Positions 56,840-64,000 of a stretch of DNA of 64,000 nucleotides are shown here, one piece after another. Source of the DNA: Cobetia marina (GTDB lineage: Bacteria > Pseudomonadota > Gammaproteobacteria > Pseudomonadales > Halomonadaceae); contig NZ_CP017114.1 of NCBI RefSeq assembly GCF_001720485.1, forward strand, positions 1,054,001-1,118,000, in the 5' to 3' direction. The translations under genes were made by a program, and so were the position numbers. Positions within the stretch are counted from its first letter, which is position 1. The number at the start of each line of letters is the position of its first letter. The notes under the pieces are model-generated. The model saw only the letters and a program-made list of their open reading frames with translations, made no database searches and was not told where the DNA came from.

Positions 56840-57316
56840 ATGCCGGCAGTCAGACGAATCCTGTGTTGTGTGGGCCTGCGCGGAGACTGTGAGCGGGTAC
56901 TGGCGCGCTCGGTATGGTTGGCGGGCGCGACGGGCGCCGAGCTGCATGTGCTGCATGCGGTGAAGGCGCTGTCGGATGACGTGATGAACACCCTCAAGGT
57001 CAACATCCGTCACAAGCCGACGCTGGAGGGCCTGATGCAGCAACGGCTCGATCAGGCGAGGGAGAACCTGGAAAAGATGATGGAGGACTTCTGGAGCACC
57101 CATGACGACGGCGATCCACGTCCGATGATCGCCGGGTTGAATGTGGTGGAGGGCTATCCGGCCTCGGAGATCATCCGCTACGCCACGCGCCATGACTGCG
57201 ACATGATCATCATGGCCACCAACAAGCGCGGCTTCGTGGCCTCCTATGCGGGCAAGGTCACCAAGGGGGTGATCAAGCGCGCCAGCATTCCGGTGGTGGT
57301 GGTACCGACGCCCTGA
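56840..57316 (+). CDS. Universal stress protein (TRAP-associated, TeaD-like)
   Basis: The 158-residue UspA-fold protein begins MPAVRRILCCVGLRG and ends with MIIMATNKRGFVASYAGKVT followed by KRASIPVVVVPTP, the ATP-binding region of the family. A Usp gene at the end of a TRAP operon recalls TeaD, which regulates the ectoine transporter TeaABC in Halomonas elongata, and similar Usp genes in taurine clusters. ATG 56840 has AAGGAG 7 bases upstream; the in-frame GTG at 56834 is closer and less likely. Confidence 0.85.
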   Translation: MPAVRRILCCVGLRGDCERVLARSVWLAGATGAELHVLHAVKALSDDVMNTLKVNIRHKPTLEGLMQQRLDQARENLEKMMEDFWSTHDDGDPRPMIAGLNVVEGYPASEIIRYATRHDCDMIIMATNKRGFVASYAGKVTKGVIKRASIPVVVVPTP

Positions 57317-57326
57317 GCCCAGGGGG

Positions 57327-57368
57327 AGAGACGCCCCGAAAGAGACGCCTCGAAAGAGACGCCTTGGA
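57327..57368. repeat. 14-bp tandem repeat, three copies
   Basis: AGAGACGCCYCGAA-type units occupy 57327-57340, 57341-57354 and 57355-57368, directly after the Usp gene. Confidence 0.85.
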
Positions 57369-57397
57369 AACAGGCGGAGGCAGCAAGACGGCATATG

Positions 57398-57447
57398 AAA
57401 CAGCTCGCCCCCACAGGACAGTGACTGTCTGCGGGGGCGAGCTGTTT
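57398..57447. terminator. Bidirectional terminator, Usp / IclR
   Basis: AAACAGCTCGCCCCC (57398-57412) pairs with GGGGGCGAGCTGTTT (57433-57447), with a second small hairpin in the loop. It lies between convergent genes. Confidence 0.85.
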
Positions 57448-57462
57448 GGGTGTCATGCAACT

Positions 57463-57504
57463 CGAGCGATGCCAGTCGGGCGATGTCTTTCGGGCGATGC
57501 AGCG
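57463..57504. repeat. 14-bp tandem repeat, three copies
   Basis: CGGGCGATGCCAGT-type units lie at 57463-57476, 57477-57490 and 57491-57504, just after the preceding hairpin. Confidence 0.75.
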
Positions 57505-57517
57505 GGGAAGTCGCGGG

Positions 57518-58276
57518 CTAGAGCGTGCCTTCCAGTTCAGTGGCGATCTGGCGCATCAGCGGTGCCCACTCCAGCAAGGACTCGATGGAGTGGCGCAGGC
57601 GCGGCGCATGGATCGCCAGGGTGGCCTGGATCTGGCCGACCTCATCGAAGACCGGCACGGCAATCGCCACCATGCCCTGGATGAATTCCTCGTCGTCGGT
57701 GCTCAGCTGATTGCGCACCACGGTGTCGAGCGCCTCTTCCAGCGTGGCCCGGGAGGTCAGCGTGCAGGGCGTATGGGCCTCGAGCGCGAGACTCTGCAGC
57801 AGCGCGCGGCGACGGTGCAGCGGCATCAGTGCCAGAAACAGCTTGCCGCTCGCGGTGCAGTGCAAGGGCAGGTGCGATCCCGGGGCCAGCTGGATACGCA
57901 CCGGCCAGTTGGTTTCCACGCGGTCGTAGTACATCACCTCGTGGCCATCCAGCAGGGTCAGGTTGCAGGTCTCGCCGACCTTCCCGGCCAGTTTCTCCAG
58001 CAGCACGCGGCGTGGCGCCTTGAGGCCCTCATTGGCCAGTGCACCCAGCGACATGCGCCGGAAACGCTGGCCGGGCAACAGGTGACGGCCATCCAGATCC
58101 CGGCTGATCAGCTGCTGTTCTTCCAGCTGCTTGAGCAGACGGTGCACGGTGGGCTTGGGTATCTCGAAGCGCTTCTCGAGATCCGCGGCGCTGATGGGGT
58201 GCTGAGCGGTGACGACCTCTTCCAGCAGGCCCAGCGCGCGAAAGAGCGTCGAATTCGTGGGAGTGTCCTTGCTCAT
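57518..58276 (-). CDS. IclR family regulator of the second TRAP/GMC module
   Basis: A 252-residue IclR regulator. The winged helix is NSTLFRALGLLEEVVTAQHP...IPKPTVHRLLKQLEEQQL, and the effector domain has SHLPLHCTASGKLFLALMPL and TDDEEFIQGMVAIAVPV. ATG 58276 has a GAGGA site. It lies beyond the end of the TRAP operon and on the same strand. In described isethionate clusters an IclR-type regulator (IseR) accompanies the dehydrogenase and transporter, so that role is proposed here. Confidence 0.85.
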   Translation of the reverse strand: MSKDTPTNSTLFRALGLLEEVVTAQHPISAADLEKRFEIPKPTVHRLLKQLEEQQLISRDLDGRHLLPGQRFRRMSLGALANEGLKAPRRVLLEKLAGKVGETCNLTLLDGHEVMYYDRVETNWPVRIQLAPGSHLPLHCTASGKLFLALMPLHRRRALLQSLALEAHTPCTLTSRATLEEALDTVVRNQLSTDDEEFIQGMVAIAVPVFDEVGQIQATLAIHAPRLRHSIESLLEWAPLMRQIATELEGTL

Positions 58277-58422
58277 CTAGTGTCCTCATCCTGCCTGTCG
58301 GTGCATGTCGCGGAAGGTCTCAAGGGACATGTCGGCCGTCAGGTGCAGGTTGGCAGGGCGTCAGTGCATCGATTCATCACGTCAACCGGGAACGGGGGTG
58401 TCCGCAGCGGCAATGAGACGAA

Positions 58423-58444
58423 GACAGCCCCTGGCGGGGCTGTC
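58423..58444 (-). terminator. Terminator after the second TRAP operon
   Basis: GACAGCCCC (58423-58431) pairs with GGGGCTGTC (58436-58444). It lies 14 bp past the dctM stop on the leftward strand. Confidence 0.75.
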
Positions 58445-58457
58445 GATGAGGCTAGTG

Positions 58458-59735
58458 TTACAGGTTTACCAGGAACAGGGAAAGAGACGGAATCAGACAG
58501 ATGGCCAGCCAGCAGGCCATCAGGGCGATGAAGTAGGGAATCACGTACTTCACCAGTCTGACGTAGGAGATGCCGGTGATGCTGCTGGCGACATACAGAT
58601 TGAGCCCGAAGGGGGGCGTGACGAAGCCGATGGCCGCACCGACCAGGAAGATGACCGAGAAGTGGATCGGGTCCACGCCGGCCTGCTGGGCGATGGGGGC
58701 GAGAATCGGCGCCAGGATGATGGTCACCGGCAGGCTTTCCAGAATCATGCCGGCCAGCAGGATGATCAGCATGCAGGTGCCAAGCGTCAGATAGTAGTTG
58801 TCGATACCGCTGAGCATCTCGCTGAGCGCCTGACCGGCCCCCAGTACCGACAGCAGCTGCTGCATGACCACCGAGATGGCGATCAGCGGTGCCAGCATGC
58901 CGGCGATCTGGCCTGAGCGCAGCATGATGGTCGGCAGCTTCTTCAGGCTGATTTCCCGTGTGATCAGCAGTCCCGCGATCATGGTGAAGCCTACGGTGAT
59001 GGCGGCGGCTTCCGTCGGCGAGAACTTGCCCGAGTAGATGCCGTAGACCACCACGCCGATGGTCGCGAAGCCCAGATAGGCCTTGCGTGCCAGCCTCGCG
59101 CTGACACCCGCCTTGAAGGGTTGCAGCTGGCCCCAGCCATTTCGGCGGGCCACCAGATAGCAGGCGACCATCATCGCGATGACCATCAGGGCGCCCGGCA
59201 CCATGCCGGCGATGAACAGGTCGCTGATCGACAGATTCATCATGAAGCCGTAGACGATGAAGATGATGCTGGGCGGAATGATGATGCCCACGGTGCCGCC
59301 GGAGGCGGCCGTGGCGGCCGCGAAGCGTTCGTCATAGCCGTTCTTGACCATCTCGGGCTGCATGATCGAGCCGATGGTGGCGGTGGTGCCGGCGTTGGAG
59401 CCGGAAATCGCCGCGAACAGGCCACAGGCGCCGAGGGTCGACATGCCCATGCCGCCGCGCATCCAGCTCAGGGTCGAGTAGGCGAAGTCGGAGAGTCGCT
59501 TGGCGATGCCCGCCGCGTTGATCAGGTCCCCCGTGAGGATGAACAGCGGCAGCGCCAGCAGGCCGAAGAAGCTCAGGCCCTGGAAGAGAGTGACCCCGAC
59601 ATTGGCCAGCGTGAAGTCGATCACCAAGCTGGTGCCGACCACCCACAGGCCGATGACGAGGAAGATGGGCACCCCCAGCAGGAAGAAGGCCGTCACGCCC
59701 GCCGTGATCAGGGAGATCCAGATGCTGTCAGTCAT
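58458..59735 (-). CDS. TRAP transporter large permease (DctM), isethionate candidate
   Basis: The 425-residue permease has the DctM segments AAISGSNAGTTATIGSIMQP, GIIIPPSIIFIVYGF and KFSPTEAAAITVGFTM. A GAGGAGGT site precedes ATG 59735. It is the last gene of a leftward dctP-dctQ-dctM operon, separated from dctQ by 10 bp. It is clearly distinct from tauM. With the GMC enzyme next to it, isethionate is the best substrate guess. Confidence 0.88.
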   Translation of the reverse strand: MTDSIWISLITAGVTAFFLLGVPIFLVIGLWVVGTSLVIDFTLANVGVTLFQGLSFFGLLALPLFILTGDLINAAGIAKRLSDFAYSTLSWMRGGMGMSTLGACGLFAAISGSNAGTTATIGSIMQPEMVKNGYDERFAAATAASGGTVGIIIPPSIIFIVYGFMMNLSISDLFIAGMVPGALMVIAMMVACYLVARRNGWGQLQPFKAGVSARLARKAYLGFATIGVVVYGIYSGKFSPTEAAAITVGFTMIAGLLITREISLKKLPTIMLRSGQIAGMLAPLIAISVVMQQLLSVLGAGQALSEMLSGIDNYYLTLGTCMLIILLAGMILESLPVTIILAPILAPIAQQAGVDPIHFSVIFLVGAAIGFVTPPFGLNLYVASSITGISYVRLVKYVIPYFIALMACWLAICLIPSLSLFLVNL

Positions 59736-59745
59736 GATGACCTCC

Positions 59746-60327
59746 TCAGTCCATGATGGACGGTTGCAGGTTGAAGGACTCGCCGCGGCGATAGCGCGCC
59801 CAGTCGGCGTAGAGATTCTGCAGCACGCGATAGATGATCATCACCCACGCCAGCGGCGTGGCGAGGTAGAACCACCACTGCATGACGTTGTCGGTGCCCG
59901 GCACGATGGCGTAGTTGTCATAGGCCAGCGTCACCTGGGTGGTGGTGAAGTAGATCACCATCAGCCCGAAGCCGATCCACAGCACGGCATCCAGAATCAG
60001 GCAGGCGAACTGGCCACCGCGCGGCAGCTTCATGCGTATCTCGTTGAGGCTCAGGTGGGTGCGCTTCTTGACGTTGAGAGAGGCGCCGAACCAGGTCAGC
60101 CACAGGAACAGCAGCACCGGAATGCTGGTGCTCCAGGGGGCCTGCAGGCCGAAGAAGAAGCGCCGGATGACTTCGACGAAGATGATGCCGGCCATGCCGG
60201 AATAGGCGATCAGGATGACGACCTGTTCCAGATGAGCATCCAGCCACAGGAAGGGACGCGCCCAGGGCGCGGCCTTCTTGATGGCGGGGTGCTTGGTCGG
60301 TTGGCTGAAGATGGTGGTATCGCCCAT
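59746..60327 (-). CDS. TRAP transporter small permease (DctQ)
   Basis: The 193-residue membrane protein has four hydrophobic stretches and a family-like APWSTSIPVLLFLWLTWFGA segment. The start at 60327 overlaps the dctP stop by one base (TAATG), so translation is coupled. An upstream in-frame ATG at 60339 lies inside dctP and is less likely. Confidence 0.85.
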   Translation of the reverse strand: MGDTTIFSQPTKHPAIKKAAPWARPFLWLDAHLEQVVILIAYSGMAGIIFVEVIRRFFFGLQAPWSTSIPVLLFLWLTWFGASLNVKKRTHLSLNEIRMKLPRGGQFACLILDAVLWIGFGLMVIYFTTTQVTLAYDNYAIVPGTDNVMQWWFYLATPLAWVMIIYRVLQNLYADWARYRRGESFNLQPSIMD

Positions 60328-61553
60328 TACCCCCTCCACCAGCGCTGCGGCTTGACGTTGACGGCGGCAGTGTCGCGGGAGATCTCACGCGCGACGGCAT
60401 GGATTTCCTGATAGATGTCGAGACCGCCGGACCACTTGTTGAGGCGCTCACGCCATTGCTCCCACGGCTCGGGATTGAATTCCGGCGAGCACATCTGTTC
60501 GGCACGTGAGCGCTCGGCATCCGACAGCGGTGCCACGCGCACGTTGTTCTCGGCGAAGACGGTGCCGGGGGCGGGGTGCTCGGTGGCCCCGACGATCTCG
60601 AAGCGCCCGGCCTCGTTCATGCCCTGGGTGAAGATCTGTGCGCAGTAGGCGGACTCCATCACCTGGTCCTGCAGTTCTGCGCCGAGGCTGTCGAACTTGG
60701 GCAGGCTCATGCCGGTGTGCTCGGTGCCGGCGAAGAAGCGCAGGTCGACGGCCTGGGAGACCACCGGGGCCATGCCGGCGTAGGCCACGGCGCTCATCCA
60801 GGTCTCGGCGCCATCCAGCAGGCCCTGACGCAGGCCATCGAGGGTCTCTTCCCAGGCGACCGGCACCGGATTCAGGCCCAGCTGCTCCATGGCGATCCGG
60901 CCCATCTGGGTGCCGGTGACGCGGTTCTTGGTGCCCTTGAGCTGGTCGATGCTGGTGACCAGCGGTTTGTCCTGCCACTTGAGGCCGAGCATGATGCCGC
61001 GCAGGTCACAGTGGGTGAACAAAAACTGCAGGTTGTGGCGCTGGCGCAGGGGTTCACGCAGCAGCTGCTCGCTCTTCCTGTGATAGAAGAAGTGGAACAT
61101 CGAGGCGACGGTGGGGAACAGATAGGCGAAGTCGAGCACGTTCAGGTAGGGCGCGCTGCCCGAGGAATTCTGGGTGGAGGCCGAGTAGATGTCGACGATG
61201 CCCTGCTGGGTCTTGGCCACGCAGTCCAGCTGGTTGCAGACCTCGTTGCTGCCCATGAATTCGACGCGGATGGCGCCGTTGGTGCGTTCCTCCAGATCCC
61301 GCGCGAAGAACAGCTGGCCGGACTTCTGGATATCGAGATTGCGCTCGTTGAAGCCCGAGGCACCGAAGCGCAGCTGGAACTTGGGCGCTGTCCTGTAGCG
61401 TTTCTGCTGCTCCTGATCGGCGGCACGCGCCAGCGTGGACGCGGTAAGACCTGCGCCGAGGCCGGTGGCGGCCAGCAGGGTCGAGGTCAGACCGAAGCGG
61501 CCCGAGATGTCGAGAAAGTCACGGCGTGACAACTTGCTGAGTGGCGTTGGCAT
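60327..61553 (-). CDS. TRAP solute-binding protein with twin-arginine signal
   Basis: A 408-residue DctP-family binding protein. The N-terminus carries a twin-arginine motif, LSRRDFLDISGRFGL, followed by a hydrophobic stretch, so export through Tat is predicted. The mature part has NRVTGTQMGRIAMEQLGLNP and VPVAWEETLDGLRQGLLDGA, the ligand-binding core. ATG 61553 has GGGAG upstream; the open frame continuing to 62861 is a shadow of the GMC gene. It is the first gene of the leftward operon and divergent from the GMC oxidoreductase. Confidence 0.9.
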   Translation of the reverse strand: MPTPLSKLSRRDFLDISGRFGLTSTLLAATGLGAGLTASTLARAADQEQQKRYRTAPKFQLRFGASGFNERNLDIQKSGQLFFARDLEERTNGAIRVEFMGSNEVCNQLDCVAKTQQGIVDIYSASTQNSSGSAPYLNVLDFAYLFPTVASMFHFFYHRKSEQLLREPLRQRHNLQFLFTHCDLRGIMLGLKWQDKPLVTSIDQLKGTKNRVTGTQMGRIAMEQLGLNPVPVAWEETLDGLRQGLLDGAETWMSAVAYAGMAPVVSQAVDLRFFAGTEHTGMSLPKFDSLGAELQDQVMESAYCAQIFTQGMNEAGRFEIVGATEHPAPGTVFAENNVRVAPLSDAERSRAEQMCSPEFNPEPWEQWRERLNKWSGGLDIYQEIHAVAREISRDTAAVNVKPQRWWRG

Positions 61554-61707
61554 GGTAGTGCTCCCGGTGTTGTGTTTGCTTTTGTGGTGGGATGCAGTCT
61601 GGGCTGAACGCAGTGGGAATCTGGTGTTCCCTGGCGTCATGACACCTGTTGGCGTCTTTTTCTTGTGGTGTCTTTTCACACGTGACGAAAGCGAGCGTGT
61701 GACTGGG

Positions 61708-61791
61708 TTCCGCTTCGGCTCCGCTTCGGTCCCGGTTCGGTTCCGCTTCGGCCCCGGTTCGGTTCCGCTTCGGCTCCGCTTCGGCTTCGGG
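61708..61791. repeat. TTCGG/TTCCGC quasi-tandem repeat
   Basis: The array is made of hexamer-like TTCGGY and TTCCGC elements. It includes two near-identical 22-bp units (61734-61755 and 61756-61777). It lies between the divergent TRAP and GMC genes. Confidence 0.85.
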
Positions 61792-61864
61792 GGGCGTTTC
61801 ACATCCCTTGCCGGCGCGAGACAAATCTCAATGTAGGGCAGTTCTTGTGCTTTGGCAAAATAAA

Positions 61865-61894
61865 CGAGACGTTTTGTTTCGTATTTGACGAAAC
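61865..61894. promoter_or_regulatory. Candidate IclR operators upstream of the GMC gene
   Basis: GTTTCGT (61876-61882) and ACGAAAC (61888-61894) form a perfect 7-5-7 inverted repeat. CGAGAC at 61865 pairs with the same GTTTCG. They overlap a TTGACG (61885-61890) that has CATGAT 17 bases downstream, a possible promoter. A further inverted repeat GAGACA-ATA-TGTCTC lies at 61917-61931. Confidence 0.55.
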
Positions 61895-61949
61895 ATGCTT
61901 TCGATACCATGATTACGAGACAATATGTCTCAATATGGTTGAGAAAATA

Positions 61950-63593
61950 ATGAAAACAACACGTTACGCCAATGCAGACGCCAAAGCCTTCTATGACTAC
62001 ATCGTGATCGGGGCGGGTTCCGCCGGTTGCGTACTGGCCAATCGTCTCACCGAAGACCCTTCCATCAAGGTGCTGCTGCTCGAAGCGGGTGGCTCGGACT
62101 GGAATCCGTGGATCCATGTGCCGGTCGGGTATTTCAAGACCATGCACAACCCCGCCACCGACTGGTGCTACCTGACCGACCCGGATGCCGGCATCAATGG
62201 TCGTCGGCTGCAATGGCCGCGCGGCAAGGTGCTGGGGGGGTCCAGTTCGCTCAATGGGCTGCTGTACATTCGTGGCCAGCGCGAGGATTACGACGACTGG
62301 GCCGCCGAGGGCAATCAAGGTTGGGACTATCAGTCGGTCCTGCCATATTTCCGCAAGTCGGAGTGCCAGGCGCGGGGGGCCAACCAGTGGCATGGGGCGG
62401 ATGGCCCACTGCATGTCTCGGATCTGCGCCTCAAGCGAGAGATCGCCGAGCGCTTCATTCAGGCTGCGGTGGAGGCGGGGATTCCGCTCAACCAGGACGT
62501 CAATGGCGAGCGTCAGGAGGGGGTGGGCTATTTCCAGCAGACCACGTATCGGGGCCTGCGCTGCAGCACGGCCAAGGCATTCCTGCGTCCGGCGCTCACG
62601 CGCAGCAATCTGACGCTGGTCAAGCATGCTCACTGCCGTCGGGTATTGCTGGAAGGCAAGCGCGCGGTCGGGGTCGAGTACGAGGTGAAGGGCAATGTCT
62701 GCTCGGCGCGGGCGGAGCGCGAAGTGGTGCTGTCCAGCGGCGCCATCGGCAGTCCGCAGATCCTGCAATGCTCCGGCATCGGGGACCCTGAGCATCTGGC
62801 CAGTGTCGGGGTGGAATGCCTGCATGCGCTGCCGGGCGTCGGGGAAAACCTGCAGGACCACCTGCAGGTGCGGCTGGTGTTCAAGACCCAGTGCCGCACC
62901 CTCAATGATGAAGTGCGCAGCCCGATCAAGAAGCTGGCGGTCGGCACCCAGTACCTCTTCACACGCACCGGCCCGCTGACCCTGGCGGCCAGCCAGGTGT
63001 GTGCCTTTACCCAGTCACGCGAGGGGCTGACACGCCCGGATATCCAGTTCCACATGCAGCCGCTGAGTGCCGACAAGCCCGCCGATGGCGTGCATCCGTT
63101 CTCGGCGTTCACCTCGTCCGTATGCCAGTTGCGTCCGCACAGCCGCGGCCATGTGCGCATCACCAGCGCGGATGCCAGCGTCTATCCCTCCATCCAGCCC
63201 AACTACCTCAGTGCCGAGGAAGATCGCCGCGTGGTGGTGGACGCCATCAAGGTGGCGCGGCGTATCGCCCGGGCGGCACCGCTGGCCGCCGTGATCAGCG
63301 AAGAGTACGTGCCTGGCGTGCAGTACGAGAGTGACGAGGAGTTGCTGGAGGCCGCGCGCCAGTTCAGCCAGACCATCTATCACCCGGCGGGGACCTGCAA
63401 GATGGGCCACGACCCGCTGGCGGTGGTGGATGACGCGCTGCGAGTGCATGGCCTGCACGGGTTGCGGGTGGTCGATGCCTCGATCATGCCGGTGATCGTC
63501 TCGGGCAACACCAATGCCCCGACCATCATGATCGCCGAGAAGGCCGCTGACATGATCAAGGCGGCTCAGCGCGAGATGGCGCAGGCGAGCTAG
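61950..63593 (+). CDS. GMC oxidoreductase, candidate isethionate dehydrogenase
   Basis: The 547-residue flavoprotein has the GMC FAD site [22 protein letters not shown] signature 1 ([21 protein letters not shown]), signature 2 ([17 protein letters not shown]), and the C-terminal catalytic [10 protein letters not shown] followed by [17 protein letters not shown]. It resembles choline dehydrogenase, but no betaine aldehyde dehydrogenase or BetI is present. With an IclR regulator, TRAP transporter, xsc and a TauZ-type exporter around it, it fits IseJ, which oxidises isethionate to sulfoacetaldehyde. ATG 61950 has only a weak ribosome binding site; ATG 61935 is an alternative. Confidence 0.85.
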   Translation: MKTTRYANADAKAFYDYIVIGAGSAGCVLANRLTEDPSIKVLLLEAGGSDWNPWIHVPVGYFKTMHNPATDWCYLTDPDAGINGRRLQWPRGKVLGGSSSLNGLLYIRGQREDYDDWAAEGNQGWDYQSVLPYFRKSECQARGANQWHGADGPLHVSDLRLKREIAERFIQAAVEAGIPLNQDVNGERQEGVGYFQQTTYRGLRCSTAKAFLRPALTRSNLTLVKHAHCRRVLLEGKRAVGVEYEVKGNVCSARAEREVVLSSGAIGSPQILQCSGIGDPEHLASVGVECLHALPGVGENLQDHLQVRLVFKTQCRTLNDEVRSPIKKLAVGTQYLFTRTGPLTLAASQVCAFTQSREGLTRPDIQFHMQPLSADKPADGVHPFSAFTSSVCQLRPHSRGHVRITSADASVYPSIQPNYLSAEEDRRVVVDAIKVARRIARAAPLAAVISEEYVPGVQYESDEELLEAARQFSQTIYHPAGTCKMGHDPLAVVDDALRVHGLHGLRVVDASIMPVIVSGNTNAPTIMIAEKAADMIKAAQREMAQAS

Positions 63594-63670
63594 CAGGTAC
63601 CGGCATCTGTCATCTTCCAGGGCAGGGCTCAGGCCCTGCCATCCTGCTTGCCTTTTCATGGGATATTCGC

Positions 63671-64000
63671 GTGGCCAATCACGACAGCTCATCACTTCAC
63701 GACACATCGACACCGCCTACCCGTCTGTTGCGGAATCTGGAAGGGCGCGTGCGCATCATCATGCCGGGCCTGCTGATCTGCATCCTCATCGCGCTGGCGA
63801 CCACCTTCATCGCCGATCACTACGGCGGCCCGACGCTGCTGTATGCCTTGCTGTTCGGCATGTCGCTGCACTTTCTTTCCGAGGACGGACCCTGCAGGGC
63901 GGGGATCGAGTTCGCCTCCAAGACGGTACTGCGCCTCGGCGTGGCGCTATTGGGCGTGCGCATCACGCTGGAGCAGGTCGCAAGTCTTGGTGTTGGCCCG
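63671..64000 (+). CDS. YeiH/TauZ-type putative sulfate exporter (truncated)
   Basis: This frame runs off the right edge of the window. It starts at a GTG (63671) with a GGGAT site and encodes ANHDSSSLHDTSTPPTRLLR, then the first membrane helices (IIMPGLLICILIALATTFIA) and LLYALLFGMSLHFLSED, with LRLGVALLGVRITLEQV. This is the N-terminus of the YeiH family, annotated as putative sulfate exporters; the member in taurine clusters is called TauZ. It would export the sulfite or sulfate from Xsc. Only 110 codons are present. Confidence 0.8.
   Translation, partial: MANHDSSSLHDTSTPPTRLLRNLEGRVRIIMPGLLICILIALATTFIADHYGGPTLLYALLFGMSLHFLSEDGPCRAGIEFASKTVLRLGVALLGVRITLEQVASLGVGP

Larger units (their letters stand above)
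61554..61949. other. Regulatory spacer between the TRAP operon and GMC gene
   Basis: This 396-bp divergent promoter region holds a purine/pyrimidine-biased tandem repeat (61708-61791) and candidate IclR operators (61865-61894). It has no gene. Confidence 0.6.

Noticed and set aside
61554..62861. Long leftward frame extending the TRAP binding protein to 844 residues
   Set aside because: The extension runs antisense to the GMC gene and through a low-complexity repeat; the Tat signal and ribosome binding site fix the start at 61553.
61950..63593. Choline dehydrogenase BetA
   Set aside because: GMC family similarity is shared, but betB, betI and choline transporters are absent and sulfonate genes surround it. 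It cannot be fully excluded without an alignment.

Overview
The window is a high-GC gammaproteobacterial chromosome segment, most likely from the Halomonadaceae (a Cobetia/Halomonas-type marine organism). Clues are the uvrY-uvrC-pgsA-tRNA-Gly/Cys/Leu block, the hslR-hslO-pckA block, and a taurine/sulfonate degradation cluster with TRAP transporters and a Usp protein. Assignments were made by reading motifs and translated sequence; no database search was run.

Positions 1-38800 are mostly conserved housekeeping DNA: lon; yegP; ilvD; a GAF-PAS protein with a degenerate GGDEF domain; a HerA-like ATPase (YjgR family); nudE; yrfG-hslR-hslO; pckA; a lytic transglycosylase; proS; a membrane protein resembling the eukaryotic glucosyltransferase ALG10/DIE2; a SpoIIAA-like protein; a frameshifted formate/nitrite channel; three tRNA genes, pgsA, uvrC and uvrY; two identical tRNA-Ala genes; an orphan ABC ATPase; argF; grxD; rnt; argG; an HlyU-family protein; a GST; an intact PAS-GGDEF cyclase; a frameshifted dihydroxyacetone kinase; and an EamA permease.

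Positions 38895-64000 look like one C2-sulfonate catabolic region. Taurine would enter through a TRAP transporter (tauKLM, with a Usp gene) and be oxidised by TauXY to sulfoacetaldehyde. A second module (IclR regulator, TRAP transporter, GMC oxidoreductase) fits isethionate uptake and oxidation to the same intermediate. Xsc converts sulfoacetaldehyde and phosphate to acetyl phosphate and sulfite, and Pta makes acetyl-CoA. A YeiH/TauZ-type exporter starts at the right edge and could remove sulfite or sulfate. Regulators are a MocR-type TauR and two IclR proteins. Matching direct repeats upstream of tauX and between tauR and tauK are candidate TauR operators, and GTTTCG half-sites occur at both the xsc and GMC promoters.

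A very AT-rich islet (about 43060-45255) sits between the convergent pta and cobT genes. It carries an unrecognised gene and an FRG-domain gene and is the clearest horizontally acquired unit in the window.

Three genes (the FNT channel, dihydroxyacetone kinase and tauK) are each broken by one missing base in a G or C homopolymer. That pattern suggests sequencing error as much as real pseudogenes. Short tandem repeats, often with a 14-bp period, recur in the spacers.
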